Source: Gnetum montanum (taxonomy: Eukaryota; Streptophyta; Gnetopsida; Gnetales; Gnetaceae). From it: 64,000 nucleotides of DNA. The notes below the pieces were generated by a model. That model saw only the letters and a list, made by a program, of their open reading frames with translations. It was not told the DNA's origin and searched no databases. The DNA lies in contig MNCI01005936.1 of the NCBI GenBank assembly GCA_015680685.1, positions 638,896 to 702,895 on the forward strand, given 5' to 3'. A program made the translations under genes and the position numbers. The number at the start of each line of letters is the position of its first letter. Positions within the stretch are counted from its first letter, which is position 1. Of this stretch, positions 35,330 to 46,675 are shown piece by piece.

Positions 35330-36375
35330 CATAAGAGTGGATTTTGAACACAATTTGTTCGAGTTAGGTAACTAGATCATTATATGTGGCTTTGTTCCAA
35401 TTGAAAAATCCTTAAGATGTTTATGCTCATAGCAGCCAAAATAATTATTTACAGAACATGGTTATGGCTCTTGAACCCGTGTACACTTAGACCTTCTGCT
35501 AATTTTGAATTGAATTATGGCTGTTGTGTTTCCATTTACAGAAGAAATTTACATAAGCGCAGGGAATCCAGAGGAAGCATTCAAGAGGCTGAGAGATCTA
35601 ATTTGTTTAAATGACAATGTTACATGTTTGTGTTGATCCAACTCCGCCCGTGACATTATGGTGGATGCAATCGAATGAGCTTTACATGAATATTGCCATT
35701 ACTTGGATAGTTCCATCGTAGTTTCTCAAAGTATATTTAAAATCTTAAATCTCCACTATGCGACTTGAGAAAAATTTCCATGGCATAAATATAAATTTGA
35801 ACGGCAGAGCGAACAATGAGTGTTGTATATACAGGAAGTAGGGCATACAGGTTCATATTTGCTGTTTATGAGGGAGGGGTTGCTATGATACACAACCATT
35901 GGTTTGGTATGATCCACATGTTCAAATTTTATGTACTACGATTTCACATTATATGTTTTACCCTTATATTTTAGATTTTGGCTTGATATGAATCAATGAA
36001 GCAATTGTTTAGAGAGAGTGTAGCAGTTGTGGTCTGCGTAGGTTACAGGTTCACTTCTGATGTTGAAACGCTTATCACTTGAGGGCATGGTAACCTTATT
36101 CTGAAGGATAGGTGAAAAGAAGTGTCAACTTGGCACCAACAAAAAATATACATTAATATACATTTAGGGATTATAACGTTAAATCCTCTGCCTACCTGAA
36201 AAGGCAGTAGGATGAAAATGATGTTAGAATAAAGTAATTACTTTAATTTTAGAATTGAAAATTATATGTATTGAAAATGGGATTAGTGCGTTATGCAAAG
36301 AGTTCCAAGTGGTACAAAAGCTTTATTTACTTTAAAAAGAAAATATAAGAAGGAATATATTTTAGGGTGGCTATC
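35330..36375 (+). other. 3' flank of the GOST gene
   Basis: Probable 3' UTR and downstream sequence. AATAAA occurs at about 36230; A-rich variants occur nearer, for example near 35785. The short open frames here have no known relatives. Confidence 0.4.
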
Positions 36376-36555
36376 TGAAAACAATTTTTTTTTGTGCCAT
36401 TGTTCAACCTATTCTATGGATGAAAACAATTTTTTTTTGTGCCATTGTTCAACCTATTCTATGGATGAAAACAATTTTTTTTTGTGCCATTGTTCAACCT
36501 ATTCTATGGATGAAAACAATTTTTTTTTGTGCCATTGTTCAACCTATTCTATGGA
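36376..36555 (+). repeat. Four identical copies of a 45-bp unit
   Basis: The units at 36376, 36421, 36466 and 36511 are identical by eye over all 45 bases. Each has an eight-or-nine T run followed by GTGCCATTGTTCAACC. As 45 is a multiple of three, the enclosing frame (36293-36586) stays open and repeats ENNFFLCHCSTYSMD four times, but I see no sign that it is translated. Perfect identity points to recent expansion or an assembly effect. Confidence 0.95.
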
Positions 36556-36617
36556 TGTGTTGAATGTGGTTCTGCTTATCAAATAATATTAGAAACAAGC
36601 AGAAGAAATTCAGAAGC

Positions 36618-36800
36618 TTTTTTTTTTTTTTTATTAATGAATATGAAGTGAAGAGACACAATATGATATTATGCTCCGTAAAGAGGTATTAATGTTGCCT
36701 TAGTTTCAGTGAACTTTGTTATCTCACATTGTCCACTAGAATTGAATTCATGACTTGGAGCTTTGAAATCAAGAGTTTGGCCCCTAGGTTAACACCTCAT
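36618..36800 (-). mobile_element. Second SINE copy (minus strand)
   Basis: On the minus strand the sequence from 36800 reads TGAGGTGTTAACCTAGGGG, then 'CCAAGTCATGAATTCAATTCTA', matching the SINE at 20659 over its tRNA-like part (A box region TTAACCTAGGGG, B box region GAATTCAATTC). The element continues about 110 bases and ends in an A-rich tail (T run at 36618-36632). No clear target duplication. More decayed than the first copy. Confidence 0.65.
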
Positions 36801-37665
36801 TGTTTGGAATGTTGAATATTATTAAAAAAATAAATTTGTTAGCCCAATTTTGGTTGAAAGGTTAACTATTAATTATAGCGTTAAATAATATTTTTTCCAT
36901 AATGCTTTGAAAGAGTTTCTATGTCTTCATATTGCAATGCACAAGGAATCAAATTCAGAAGGGCAAGTGAAACATGCATGGAAAACGATCCATGAGAATT
37001 TAGAAATATTTTGCAGCATAAGATTTATTAAGTTATCATTCTCATTATGTTAAGTTATGCTTCTCATTATGCAATCATAACAATTTGACCAAAATTGTTA
37101 CTTAATACATCAAACTTGATTAAATGGTGACCTGGATAATTTTCAATAGAGTAGATGAACTAAAATTCAACTTAGTTTTTGGAAGATTCTCTTGGCCAAA
37201 TTATAAATATATAACTAAGCTAGTTATAAAAACCTAATGAGTGGTAGTGTGATATATATCATTAAAAATAAAAATAATTATAAAAATCTATTTGAACAAT
37301 TGTTGTGGTTTGCTTAGTATTAGGAAAAAAATAAAAAAATTCTTTAAAACTTATTTTGATTAAGGTTTGAAACTATATCTAAATTTGTGGTAATATCTTT
37401 CATCTTTGACATGTTCATTAAACTTTTAATTTTATTAAGCAAACATCTTACTAAGAACTTAAGAGTTTGAAAATTTAATTAATAAATCTTTTCATAAATA
37501 TCATGACATTCTTTATCATATCTTTAACACAAATGAAAGGTTATATTTCATGAGAAATTTTGGCTCATAATAAAAGATTCTTTTCCTCCTCATCTAAAAA
37601 AAGACATTAAGATTTTACTAGATATTGAAACAAAATTTTAAAAATATGAAGCGTTAGACCTCTTG

Positions 37666-37701
<36 letters not shown>

Positions 37702-38124
37702 TGAAGGCAAGCACAATAATCAAGATTAAAATAAATTTTAGTTGCATGGTACCTTTCAAGGAAATTAAATTTCTTAATCTATTTGTAGAAAGAACCTTTG
37801 TATACATGATTTGCTCATAGATTTATGAAAAATGATGCAGAAAGATGAAAGTCAACTTGGTCATTGTAGTTGATTATGGTATTCTTGAAATAATTATAAC
37901 TATAGGATTGCTAAACACTTTTATTTTTTTACATGGTCATCCATGTCCATGTTGTTGAGTGTATTGATGGTAAAATGCTGACTAAATACATGAAATAAAT
38001 TTTCCATACAATGAAAATGGAGTCTTTGAGGCTTTGAAGGATTGATACCCCTTTATGGCACTAGAAGGGTAACACCCTATTTGTAAGTTTATAGTCTACA
38101 CTCGTAATCTTTCTGCATCTTCAT
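36801..38124. other. No gene recognised
   Basis: AT-rich intergenic sequence between the gene island and E3. It contains a (TA)n microsatellite at about 37668-37699. No coding or element match was seen. Confidence 0.45.
37668..37699. repeat. (TA)n microsatellite
   Basis: About 16 uninterrupted TA units. Confidence 0.95.
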
Positions 38125-39000
38125 TGGATAAATATTCCAAAAAATGTAGTCCAACACCCAACCATACGAGTTACGAGTATTCACACATAGCCTGGTTGAA
38201 TTCTATGGATAAAGCAATGTAATTATGCTAGTAATTGATTAGAGTTCATGATTGTTGTCTTCCCATGTGAGTTAGTAAAATCGATGTGTATGGTTTAACT
38301 CATGGTGAGGCATACGATAATGATGTTGTGTTGGCCATAATTCACCTAGAAAACATAAGGTAAGAGTCAAGGTTTCTAATTCTAAGTAATAGTAAACAAA
38401 TCTAATCTAGCCTATGTGCTAAGCATTTGGTCTTGACCTTTTGTTTACACCTTGGACTTCATGTAACTACTATTAGGATTACCAAGTACCTCACTATTGG
38501 GTGTACCAAGTGATAGTAGTATTAGGTTACCAAGTAATTACACTTAAGTGTTTGAGATAAGTCGTACCCATTCTGCTTAATAATAGGGATAGTAAAGTGT
38601 ATAGAAAGTAAATTAGTAACTAATGAAAATAGTAAACATTAAGCTAACTGAAAAATAGTAAAATTATTCTAAGTGTAAGCAATAAAGACTAAGTGATGCT
38701 GCAATGATGTAGAGTAATCTCGATCTTTATTTCTATGCATCAAATGTGTCCAAGTACATTCCACTCGAATAAAGATAACATTCAATTACTAAACATCATA
38801 CTACGGGTATACACTCCTAAGTGCTATGTGCTAAAATCAAGAAAACAAACTGATAAATTTTGCTAAGTGTGAAAGGAAACTATATGTAGATGGTGCACCT
38901 AAGTGTTGTATTTATAGGTCTGCACACATCCACAATATTGGATACACAACATCATAGCTTGTGGTCCAATATCGTGGCTGAGAAAAAAATTGATTTATCA
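38125..39000 (-). repeat. E3 3' LTR
   Basis: Clear alignment with 56819-57714 from GTAGTCCAACACCC (38146) to TGATTTATCA (39000). The first 20 bases are diverged, so the left edge is uncertain. The palindrome zone before the end has decayed to forms such as CAATATTGG and CAATATCGTGG. Confidence 0.8.
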
Positions 39001-39424
39001 TACCCCCACGATTGATTGGAAACTCGTCCTTGAGTTAAAAAAAATGAGGATGGAGTTCCATACAAAATTAGGAGGTAGATTTACATGAAACTGACTCTTA
39101 TGTACATGACTCTCTAATGTCGTAGTGGAGTTTACAAAAATGACATAATTCATGACATAACAAATTTTCAAAAGGAACAAAATTTGATGGAACTGGATGT
39201 AGCCTTATGTTGTTCCAAGTCACAGTGGCTCTTCCATTGGTTGCTTTCCCTGATCATTAGGCTTATAGAATTTGTATTGGTTTAGGAGTGTTGAATTTTT
39301 TCTTCTTTGTTCTGGGATCATGAACTATCTATGTTGATGAACCAATGTTTGATGGAGTCAGCATGTCCCATGGGCATGTCAACTATGAAAACATTTGGTT
39401 TGCTTTGACATACCAAGCAATGAA

Positions 39425-39679
39425 TTACCTTCTTTTTTCCTCAAATGCTCTGGCCTTTTCTCTTAATTCATGATAGTCTAATAGTATTTTGGCCAATTTT
39501 GGTGCTACATCTTTCTGCTCATGGTAGCTAGCCTTTACTACTTTCAGTTCAGAGTTTGCCACTTGAAGTTTTTGCAGGGCATCTTTATGATCTACAAACG
39601 TTTTCTCATATAGTGCATAGGTGGTTGCTACTTGCTGTTCTAACTTATTCTTGGGCTTGCCTACTATCAACATGACCAA
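39425..39679 (-). pseudogene. E3 accessory ORF, C-terminal coiled-coil piece
   Basis: This 85-codon open piece (Lys, Glu, Leu, Ala-rich; '...DALQKLQVANSELKVVKASYHEQK...') has the heptad spacing of a coiled coil and ends at a stop. It is the C-terminal continuation of the ORF at 46676-48952. The E2 insertion with its CCAAG duplication separates them, and the two flanks are in the same frame. Confidence 0.75.
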
Positions 39680-39680
39680 G

Positions 39681-40464
39681 TGATGAGTGGCAAGGTACCC
39701 CTACACTCAACCATACGAATAAGAGAGTCTCATGTGCGATCCAGTCAAACTCCAAGGACTAAGTGCTTACGCACCCTAATGAAACACTTAAGGTTAATCA
39801 ATCGTTGTTTTCCCAAACTTACTTGTATTGTTACGGTTGTATGGTTAAGTAAGTCTGAGGTATATGATTTTTATATCTTTTATCTTTTTATCACCTATGC
39901 TAAGCGAGGAAAGGGTGAAGAGACTAAGTAACTAACTTCCACTAACTAAGCTTTAATTATCTTAGCATTAGTATCCGTTCCCACTTGCCGTCCATACCCT
40001 GAACTAGTGCAACACTACTGGGATTACCAAACGCTATTCGTTACTAGGTTACCAAGCATTACATAAGTGCTTGAAGTGGTTGTACTGAATGCACTTAACT
40101 AGGAGAGTGAAAGGTTGAGAGAGATTAATTATCTAAGAAAGCATTTAAACGTTTAACAATAATTAAAGTCCTATTTAGATTAGTCCATATGCTGCAAGGT
40201 TTATCCAAACGTTTGTCTTTATTGCCGTACACAAATGTGTGCTCACGTACAATTTGCTCGAATAAAGATCTATTAACTTTGAGACTCCTACTGTGGGCAC
40301 ATGGAAATTATTCTAACTCTGGAATGGTAAAACTGCTATAGTTTGACTAAGGGTCTAGATTTAGATGATGAAACAAGGGAAATTGCCTCTTATTTATAGA
40401 ACTGGCGATAGGCTGCGAAATCACATACGCGATATCGTGGCCCATGCGATATCGCATCCCATCA
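39681..40464 (-). repeat. E2 3' LTR
   Basis: + strand ends are TGATGAGTGGCAAGG and CGCATCCCATCA. The palindrome array (40410-40460) includes GCGATATCGTGG and GCGATATCGCA. The TATA box is near 40393 on the minus strand and the AATAAAG hairpin at about 40217-40268. Confidence 0.92.
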
Positions 40465-42400
40465 TATCCCCATGACTAAATGAAAGCTCGTCCTCGAGTT
40501 CCTTACAAAATATTGGGAAGGTATGAGATTATTGACTTGAGTGACACTAATGGTGAATGGGGTGACATGTGAACTGATCATCATTAGAAAACATGACAAA
40601 ATTAGTGTTCATGACAAAAAGAGTGAACACTATACACATTTGATGTCCAGCCTTATTTGGCAGCTGAGAGAGAAGAGAGAAGAGAGAGAGAGAGAAGAGA
40701 GAAGAGAGAGAGAGAAGAAGAAGAAATCTGTTGCTTCCAATGCCAAGATTTTTTCGTTCGTTGTCCATCCATAAGCGCGTCATCAATCTTGTTCCTTGCA
40801 TAACTGCTTCAGCACCAGTCCATTCCAAGTGTTTCCTCCAAATCCCGTCTGTTGGTGTATGATTTCCATCTACACATACAACACAGTCTTATATTAGCAA
40901 GGGTAAATAAATTATAATGCAATTGATACCTTGCTTCAATGTAGGGTCCATTGGTTGAGTTGTGATATGGTTGATACGGATCTGAAAATATAATACTCAT
41001 GACTACCTGAGGTGTAGGGGTTAAGAGAAAATCGAAATAAATTGGACCAGGACACCCATGACTAAGAGTGAACCTCCAGTAGCGATAGAATGGAAAAAGA
41101 TAAGGAATAAGAAAGATGGAGAAAAAGAAACAACGGTCACGCCAATAAAATGGATGTCAAAGATGTAAATAAACAAAACAAAATAAATGGTGATTGTCTA
41201 AATGTTTAAAGGAAAGAAATTAATGGATGCACCAAATAGGAATGCCAGTGGGTCCTCCCCAAAGCAGGCTCATGCCCTTAATTCCCTAACAATCCCACAT
41301 TCAAAGAGTCCATAGGCTCTAGGAATGTCATTTGGAGACAAGAGTTAAAGTCTTAACCACAAGAATTTACCAAAAAGAAAACAATGCATCCACCAAAATA
41401 TGAACTACTGATATAGTCGACAATGAGATAAAAAATGGAGAAAGAAGGCTGGCAAGGAGAGAATGGAATGGAGTCTCAAGAACAAGGTGGTGTACAACCC
41501 CTTATGTGTTAATGGTTAATGTGACTCAGTAGATCTCATTCCAAATCCAACCCCAAACAAACCACATCTAGTGACTTTGCATTAATACATTCGGCCAATC
41601 CATCCACCCGAAGTAACAAGAATGCCTTCACCAAAGAGCCACCACCATTCCAATGAAACGAAAGAGGAGAAAGTAGGAAGTGAGAAGGACCTTAGTTAGA
41701 GGGAACATGTTTATTTTAGTTCCATAACTAGTGCTTGTAGCCCAAGTGATTATTTTGTCTAAGGGGTGTGCTTGGAATTCTCACTATTTTTTTTTGTGTT
41801 TTCGCATGAGAACCACACCATGCAAAGACTTATTATTTTTATTTTCTTAGCTTCTTGATAATGGAGTGATGTCAGAATGGTAAGGAAAACTTAAGAAGAA
41901 GACATCCAAGCACCCAAGAGAATGGCCAGCACAAGTGCATCAAATCCCCTGGAAGTCACACCCTCTTCAATCCTTGAATCCTTCCTTAGTTTTGAGAAAT
42001 GCTCAGTCACCGATTTGTTGATAATTCTTATTATTGAAAAAGGGACTGTACAGTTCCAAGCCAAGAGAGACCATAGAAAATTAGGGATGCATGGATGACG
42101 TGGACACATTGCCTGCTATATCAAGAGAACCATACCTTAGTATCAACATCATAACTTAAAGGTAAAAACCAAACATTAGCAATTAATAGGATACAGTTCG
42201 TACCATCATCAAGAACACTTATTAGGTGAAGAATCAAACAAAATAAACAAACACACACAGAAATGAAAGAGTATGAATGATGTTGCAAGACAAAAACAAG
42301 AAAAGTTGAAGAAATTTGTAAAAAAAAAAAACTTAAAAAGAAACTGAGGGCCTTAAATGATTAGCATAGGTGGCCATCTCCCCCATGACTGAATTGAAAG
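40465..42400 (-). other. E2 non-coding 3' region
   Basis: No ORF is supported. It contains the family landmarks 'AGTGGGTCCTCCCCAAAG' (41247), 'CCACACCATGCAAAGACTT' (41813) and 'GCATGGATGACGTGGAC' (42089). A purine run of GA and GAA repeats lies at about 40669-40732. Confidence 0.7.
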
Positions 42401-42407
42401 GGAGAGA

Positions 42408-43090
42408 TCAAAAATAATGAGTGCTTTTTGAATTTTTTAGAAGTTTCCAACTTCTCCCAATTGATGTTTTTAGGTTAAGGCTTGGAAGTTGGCGACGCTC
42501 TTGCTCCAGTGTATCTATGCTTTCGACGTGGCTGCAAGTTGGTCCCCCAGTTAGTTCCATGCATATTGGTGAGTTGCACTCTTGATTAGCTATCAACCAC
42601 TGGGTGTTCTCTTGTTGTGTGGTTGCTACATACAGGCACTTTTGTATGTTAACTTTCTGGACACACTGGTTGCATGCAGGAAATGTTGAACATCCCTATA
42701 TGCCATCACCCTCTGTATCACTGTATGTGATGCATGGGACCTTCTTCTTATCAATCTTTTCATAAGTATTTTTCTTAGATATTTCTAAAGAAAGATTGCA
42801 GATTCCTAGGCATGTGTTTATGGTGCTTAGCCATGCCCTTCCTCTTATTATTGGGAAGTCCCCTTTGTTATTGTTTACTTGGATCACAAGGAAATCAGCT
42901 GGGTATGACCAACCACACACAGTGGTAACGATGTCCTCCATCAATCCCAAAGGACCGGTGATGGACTGGTCAGCCAGCTCTAAGCAAATATTGCTCTTCT
43001 TTAGTGGAGGCAGGTTCCAGGCTATATACATTTCTTGCGATATCAAGTTAACTTCGAGACTTGAGTTCAGAAGAGCCTAACGTGGTTTAT
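42408..43090 (-). pseudogene. E2 aspartic protease, C-terminally truncated
   Basis: Minus frame 43046-42696 reads SQEMYIAWNLPPLKKSNICL, 'DQSITGPLGLMEDIV', 'YPADFLVIQV' and 'DFPIIRGRAWLST', the retrotransposon protease core. The active site triplet just upstream (about 43076-43038) is N-S-S. After 'WLIANQE' (near 42595) similarity to E3 stops, which marks the deletion that removed RT, RNase H and integrase. Confidence 0.75.
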
Positions 43091-43099
43091 TCCCAGTGA

Positions 43100-45728
43100 C
43101 TTGGAGGTAGATTAAGGGACTTCCAGGATCAGAGAGTTTCCTAGGAAGGTGGCCTTCCTTGATCCATTCAGTGATGGTATGTGTTAACATAACCGTATGT
43201 GTTGAGCTCTGTTGTTGGTTTGAAGGGAGCTTCAAAGCCTTATTTGATGGAGGAACGTTCTAAGGCTTAACCGCTTGTGGTTGTGAGAGCTTGTTTGGAC
43301 TGTTGGTTCTGAAGAAAGGTCTTCTCCTTGTACGATTGTCAGAACCAGTAGTGGATTGAAGATTTACAGCTCTCATAGCATTGCATTGCTACAGTTGAGT
43401 GGGGAGTTCCCCTTGCATTGCTGGAGCAGGCAGTAGTGGAGCTATTGGTGTAAGAGTCATGGTTGGGTTTGTAGGATGGTATGAATGTGGTGTGTCTCTC
43501 CCAGGAGAAGGAGTCCTATAGTACTCCCAAGCTTGGTAGTGACGTTGTGGGGTTGCATGATCGATAGAGTTACTTGGAGAGATTGGCTGCTGCATGTAGT
43601 AGCCATATGGATCCTATTTCCAGTAAGGGTATTGTTGCCTTGGCGATGGCATCCCCCATGACTGTGGGTATTGCCACTGCTGGTGTTGCTCCATAGGTTG
43701 TGGTGGAGTTCCACTTGGATAATATGTTAAGGGTTTGTGGAACTGCCTTGGGTTACCTTGGGGATAAGGTAACCTTCGAGGTTCTTACCATTTTTTAGGT
43801 TGTGGGTTAAGTGCGTACACCTTGGACTCTTGCAGATGTGAGATTATTGGGCAACATCCCTTAGGATGGTCATATTGGCAGATTTCACATCCACCGTCAT
43901 TGTCTGTATCAGAATCCACAACCTCTTCAGTGATAGTCATTTTACCCTTACCTTTGTTACGTGCATGGTCCAAATCCCTTTTCTTCTTTTTATCATAGTC
44001 ACTACTTTGCTCCTTAGACTCCCCTATGATTTTTAAAACGATTTCAAATCTACTATCTAAGGAGTTCCACATCTGATCTACCTTAGTTGACACTTTTGTT
44101 GTTAATTTTTGAAGTGGAAAGGTTTTCCTATTCACCATCTCCTTGAGTGGTGACTCATCCTCCTCCTCATAGAATCTCACTCCCCTTTTTTGGAGGGAAG
44201 GATCATGGTTGTATTCCTTCGCACTTTCTCTTTTGCGTAGCTCTCCTTCTTCCTTAGCTACTTGCTCCAACAATCTATGAACCTCATGGGACCTAAGCTC
44301 TGATAATCTCCCTTGGGCATATGTTCCAAGGGTTCTCTTGGTTTCATGCCTAAGCCCATATGCAAGATGGCGTAGTTGATCCCCTTGTGCGTAACCATGG
44401 CCCGGGCAACAATGTAACAGTGCATAATATCAACCCATGGTAGCATCCAAGGGTTCATGATTTCCCTGCTTCCATCCTTGGATCTACTTCCGCAAGTTGG
44501 ACACTCGGGAGTATGTTTGATATTTATCATTAAATAGTTCTAGCATCGTACTCCATCTTCGAATGGATTCCAGTTCTAAGGACCAGTACTAGCTTTTTGC
44601 TTCTTTTATGAGTGTCCTTGAAAATAACTTTAACTTTTGCCACTTGTTTTCAATGTTTTGCAAGGCGCAGACATCATGAAATGCCTATAATTGGTTCTAT
44701 GGATCAGCATTGTATTCCCTTTCAAATCACGGGATATTATTCATGTCAATTATCTTGATCCTACTATCTTTCTGGTGCTTTGTAGGTATTCTAACGGCCT
44801 TCATAATGTCTAACATACTTCAGGTTGCAAGTAGGGGTTCTTCGTGGTTATTTCTTTCATGGAATCTGTGATGTCTACGAAGTTCCTTACTTTCCCTTCT
44901 TCTATGTTGTGATTCCCTAGAATGCCCTTGTCTTCGCTCTCGACTCTCTCGTTGAGGTTTCTCATTTTGCTTACCCTTATTCTCATGGTAAGGTTCCTTA
45001 TGACTGCATCCTAATGTTGAAGGAGAGGGTGAATGTGATGATGAAGGGGAAGAAGAAGGAGAACCATTGCCATGATGATGTTTCCTACCTTCCCTTTGGT
45101 GATCTCGACCCCGATTGTGATGACGATCAGAATGCTTGCCCTTATCTTGTGTTTGTATTCCCTCATTGAACACTTGGTGTTCATGGGGATTAGAACCATG
45201 GTTGTGAATCGTGGAGTGTAGGTTCTGATACACCACCTTATCACCATTTTTAGGAGGGGGAACATCATTTTGTGGAGAACCTATTGAAATAGGTTCACCA
45301 CCCTTAATTTCGCTTATGATGGACGAAGAATTATGAGGTCCTTTTCCCTTCAACGATGTGTGGTAACTCTCCTGCTGCAAGTCTCGTTGACGTTGTGTTT
45401 CTATGGGATGGTAGTCTCTTGCATTGTAATCGCATGCAACGTACTCAGCGTATAATTGTGACATGCCTATTCATGCAAGGGCACGAAGGAGCATGTTGGG
45501 GGTGGCTCTATCTGGGGGTAACACTATGTTACCCTCCAAGTCTCTCCAACGCAGTTATTTGTCTTGATGGAAGACAAAGGTAAATTCGGGTATATATTCA
45601 TCATGATGAGTATATATGACACTGAATTGTTGAGGAACTGGTGGATTTTGGTTATGTGTGTTGTACCGCCGACTGTCTCTAGTGTTGGTCCTAGGCGGTG
45701 AAGTGCTTTTGTGTGGAGAACAAGACAT
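43100..45728 (-). pseudogene. E2 gag
   Basis: The start is ATG 45728 (MSCSPHKST), 126 bases after the primer site. The N-terminal region reads 'YTHHDEYIPEF' and 'LRWRDLEGNIVLPPD', then a long Arg/His/Ser-rich stretch (45464-44820, 214 open codons), the gag core (about 44820-44260) and an open piece (44273-43785) ending with the zinc-knuckle-like CEICQYDHPKGCC and 'YALNPQPKKW'. A Pro/Gln/His-rich tail follows (43714-43389). Stops after QDK, after RALA and in the core break it. Confidence 0.85.
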
Positions 45729-45853
45729 TTTAGTCTTGTTCGGTGTGCTATTTATCGTTATGTCATTTTTCTCTTGATTAACCCTAAGGGTTCATTTTAG
45801 CTCCCAATGATGTAAATGATTTCCTATGTTCTACATAGTGCACAAACAACGAA

Positions 45854-45873
45854 GTCCCTAGCAAGGGTGCCAA
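45854..45873 (-). other. E2 primer-binding site
   Basis: The minus strand directly after the 5' LTR reads TTGGCACCCTTGCTAGGGAC. From its second base it matches 14 of 18 bases of the tRNA-Asp type site used by many plant Gypsy elements. Confidence 0.75.
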
Positions 45874-46675
45874 TGATGAGTGGCGAGGTACCCCTACACT
45901 CAACCATACGAATACGAGCGTCTCACGTGTGATCCGGTCGAACTCCAAGGACTAAGTGCTTACGCACCCTAATGGAACACCTAAGGTTAATCAATCGTTG
46001 TCTTCCCAAACTTACTTGTATTGTCATGGTTGTATGGTTAAGTAAGTCTGAGGCATATGATTTTTATATCTTTTATCTTTTTATCACCTATGCTAAGAGA
46101 GGAAAGGGTGAAGAGACTAAGTAACTAACTTCCACTAACTAAGATTTAATTATCCTAGCATCAATATCCATTCCCACTTACTGTACATACCCTAAACTAG
46201 TGCAACACTATTGGGATTACCAAATGCTAGTCGTTACTGGGTTACCAAGCATTACACACGTGCTTGAAGCTATCGTACTGAATGCACTTAACTAGGAGAG
46301 TGAAGGGTTGAGAGAGATTAATTATCTAAGAAAGCATTTAAAAATTTAATAATAATTAAAGTCCTATTTAGCTTAGTCCATATTCTTCAAGGTTTATCCA
46401 AAAGTTCATCTTTATTGTCGTACACAAATGTGTGCTCAGGTACAATTTTCTTGAATAAAGATCTGTTCACTTTGAGACTCCTACTGTGGGCACATGGAAA
46501 TTATTCTAACTTTGGAATGGTAAAACTACTATAGTTTGGCTAAGGGTCTAGATCTAGATGATGAAATAAGGGAAAACTTCCTCTTATTTATAGAACTGGC
46601 GATGGGCTGCGATATCACATACGCGATATTGCAGGGGCCGACGCGATATTGCATACATGATATTACATCCCATCA
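45874..46675 (-). repeat. E2 5' LTR
   Basis: + strand ends are TGATGAGTGGCGAGG and ATTACATCCCATCA. The array at about 46605-46665 has one more GCGATATTGC unit than the 3' LTR, which explains most of the length difference (802 versus 784 bases). Confidence 0.92.

Larger units (their letters stand above)
39681..46675 (-). mobile_element. E2: non-autonomous Gypsy element (gag and protease only), nested in E3
   Basis: A 6,995-bp insertion bounded by a perfect 5-bp duplication CCAAG (39676-39680 and 46676-46680). LTRs are 39681-40464 and 45874-46675; primer site 45873-45854; polypurine tract 40465-40474 (TATCCCCATG on the + strand). The internal region has gag and the start of the protease but no RT, RNase H or integrase; after about 42400 it passes straight into the conserved non-coding 3' block. 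In the first 240 aligned LTR bases I count about 14 differences, mostly transitions. It is the best-preserved insertion, yet gag has stops. Confidence 0.92.

Noticed and set aside
36293-36586. 97-codon + frame with four ENNFFLCHCSTYSMD repeats as a possible small protein
   Set aside because: The frame exists only because the tandem unit is 45 bp; there is no start context, homology or splice support.
40547-40828. Open frames over the GA-rich run in both strands
   Set aside because: They are produced by the purine microsatellite at 40669-40732 in the E2 non-coding region.
43457-43714. Alternative minus frames in the gag tail (43457-43714 and 43389-43595) as separate genes
   Set aside because: They overlap in different frames and cover the Pro/Gln/His-rich end of E2 gag; they are fragments or shadows of gag.
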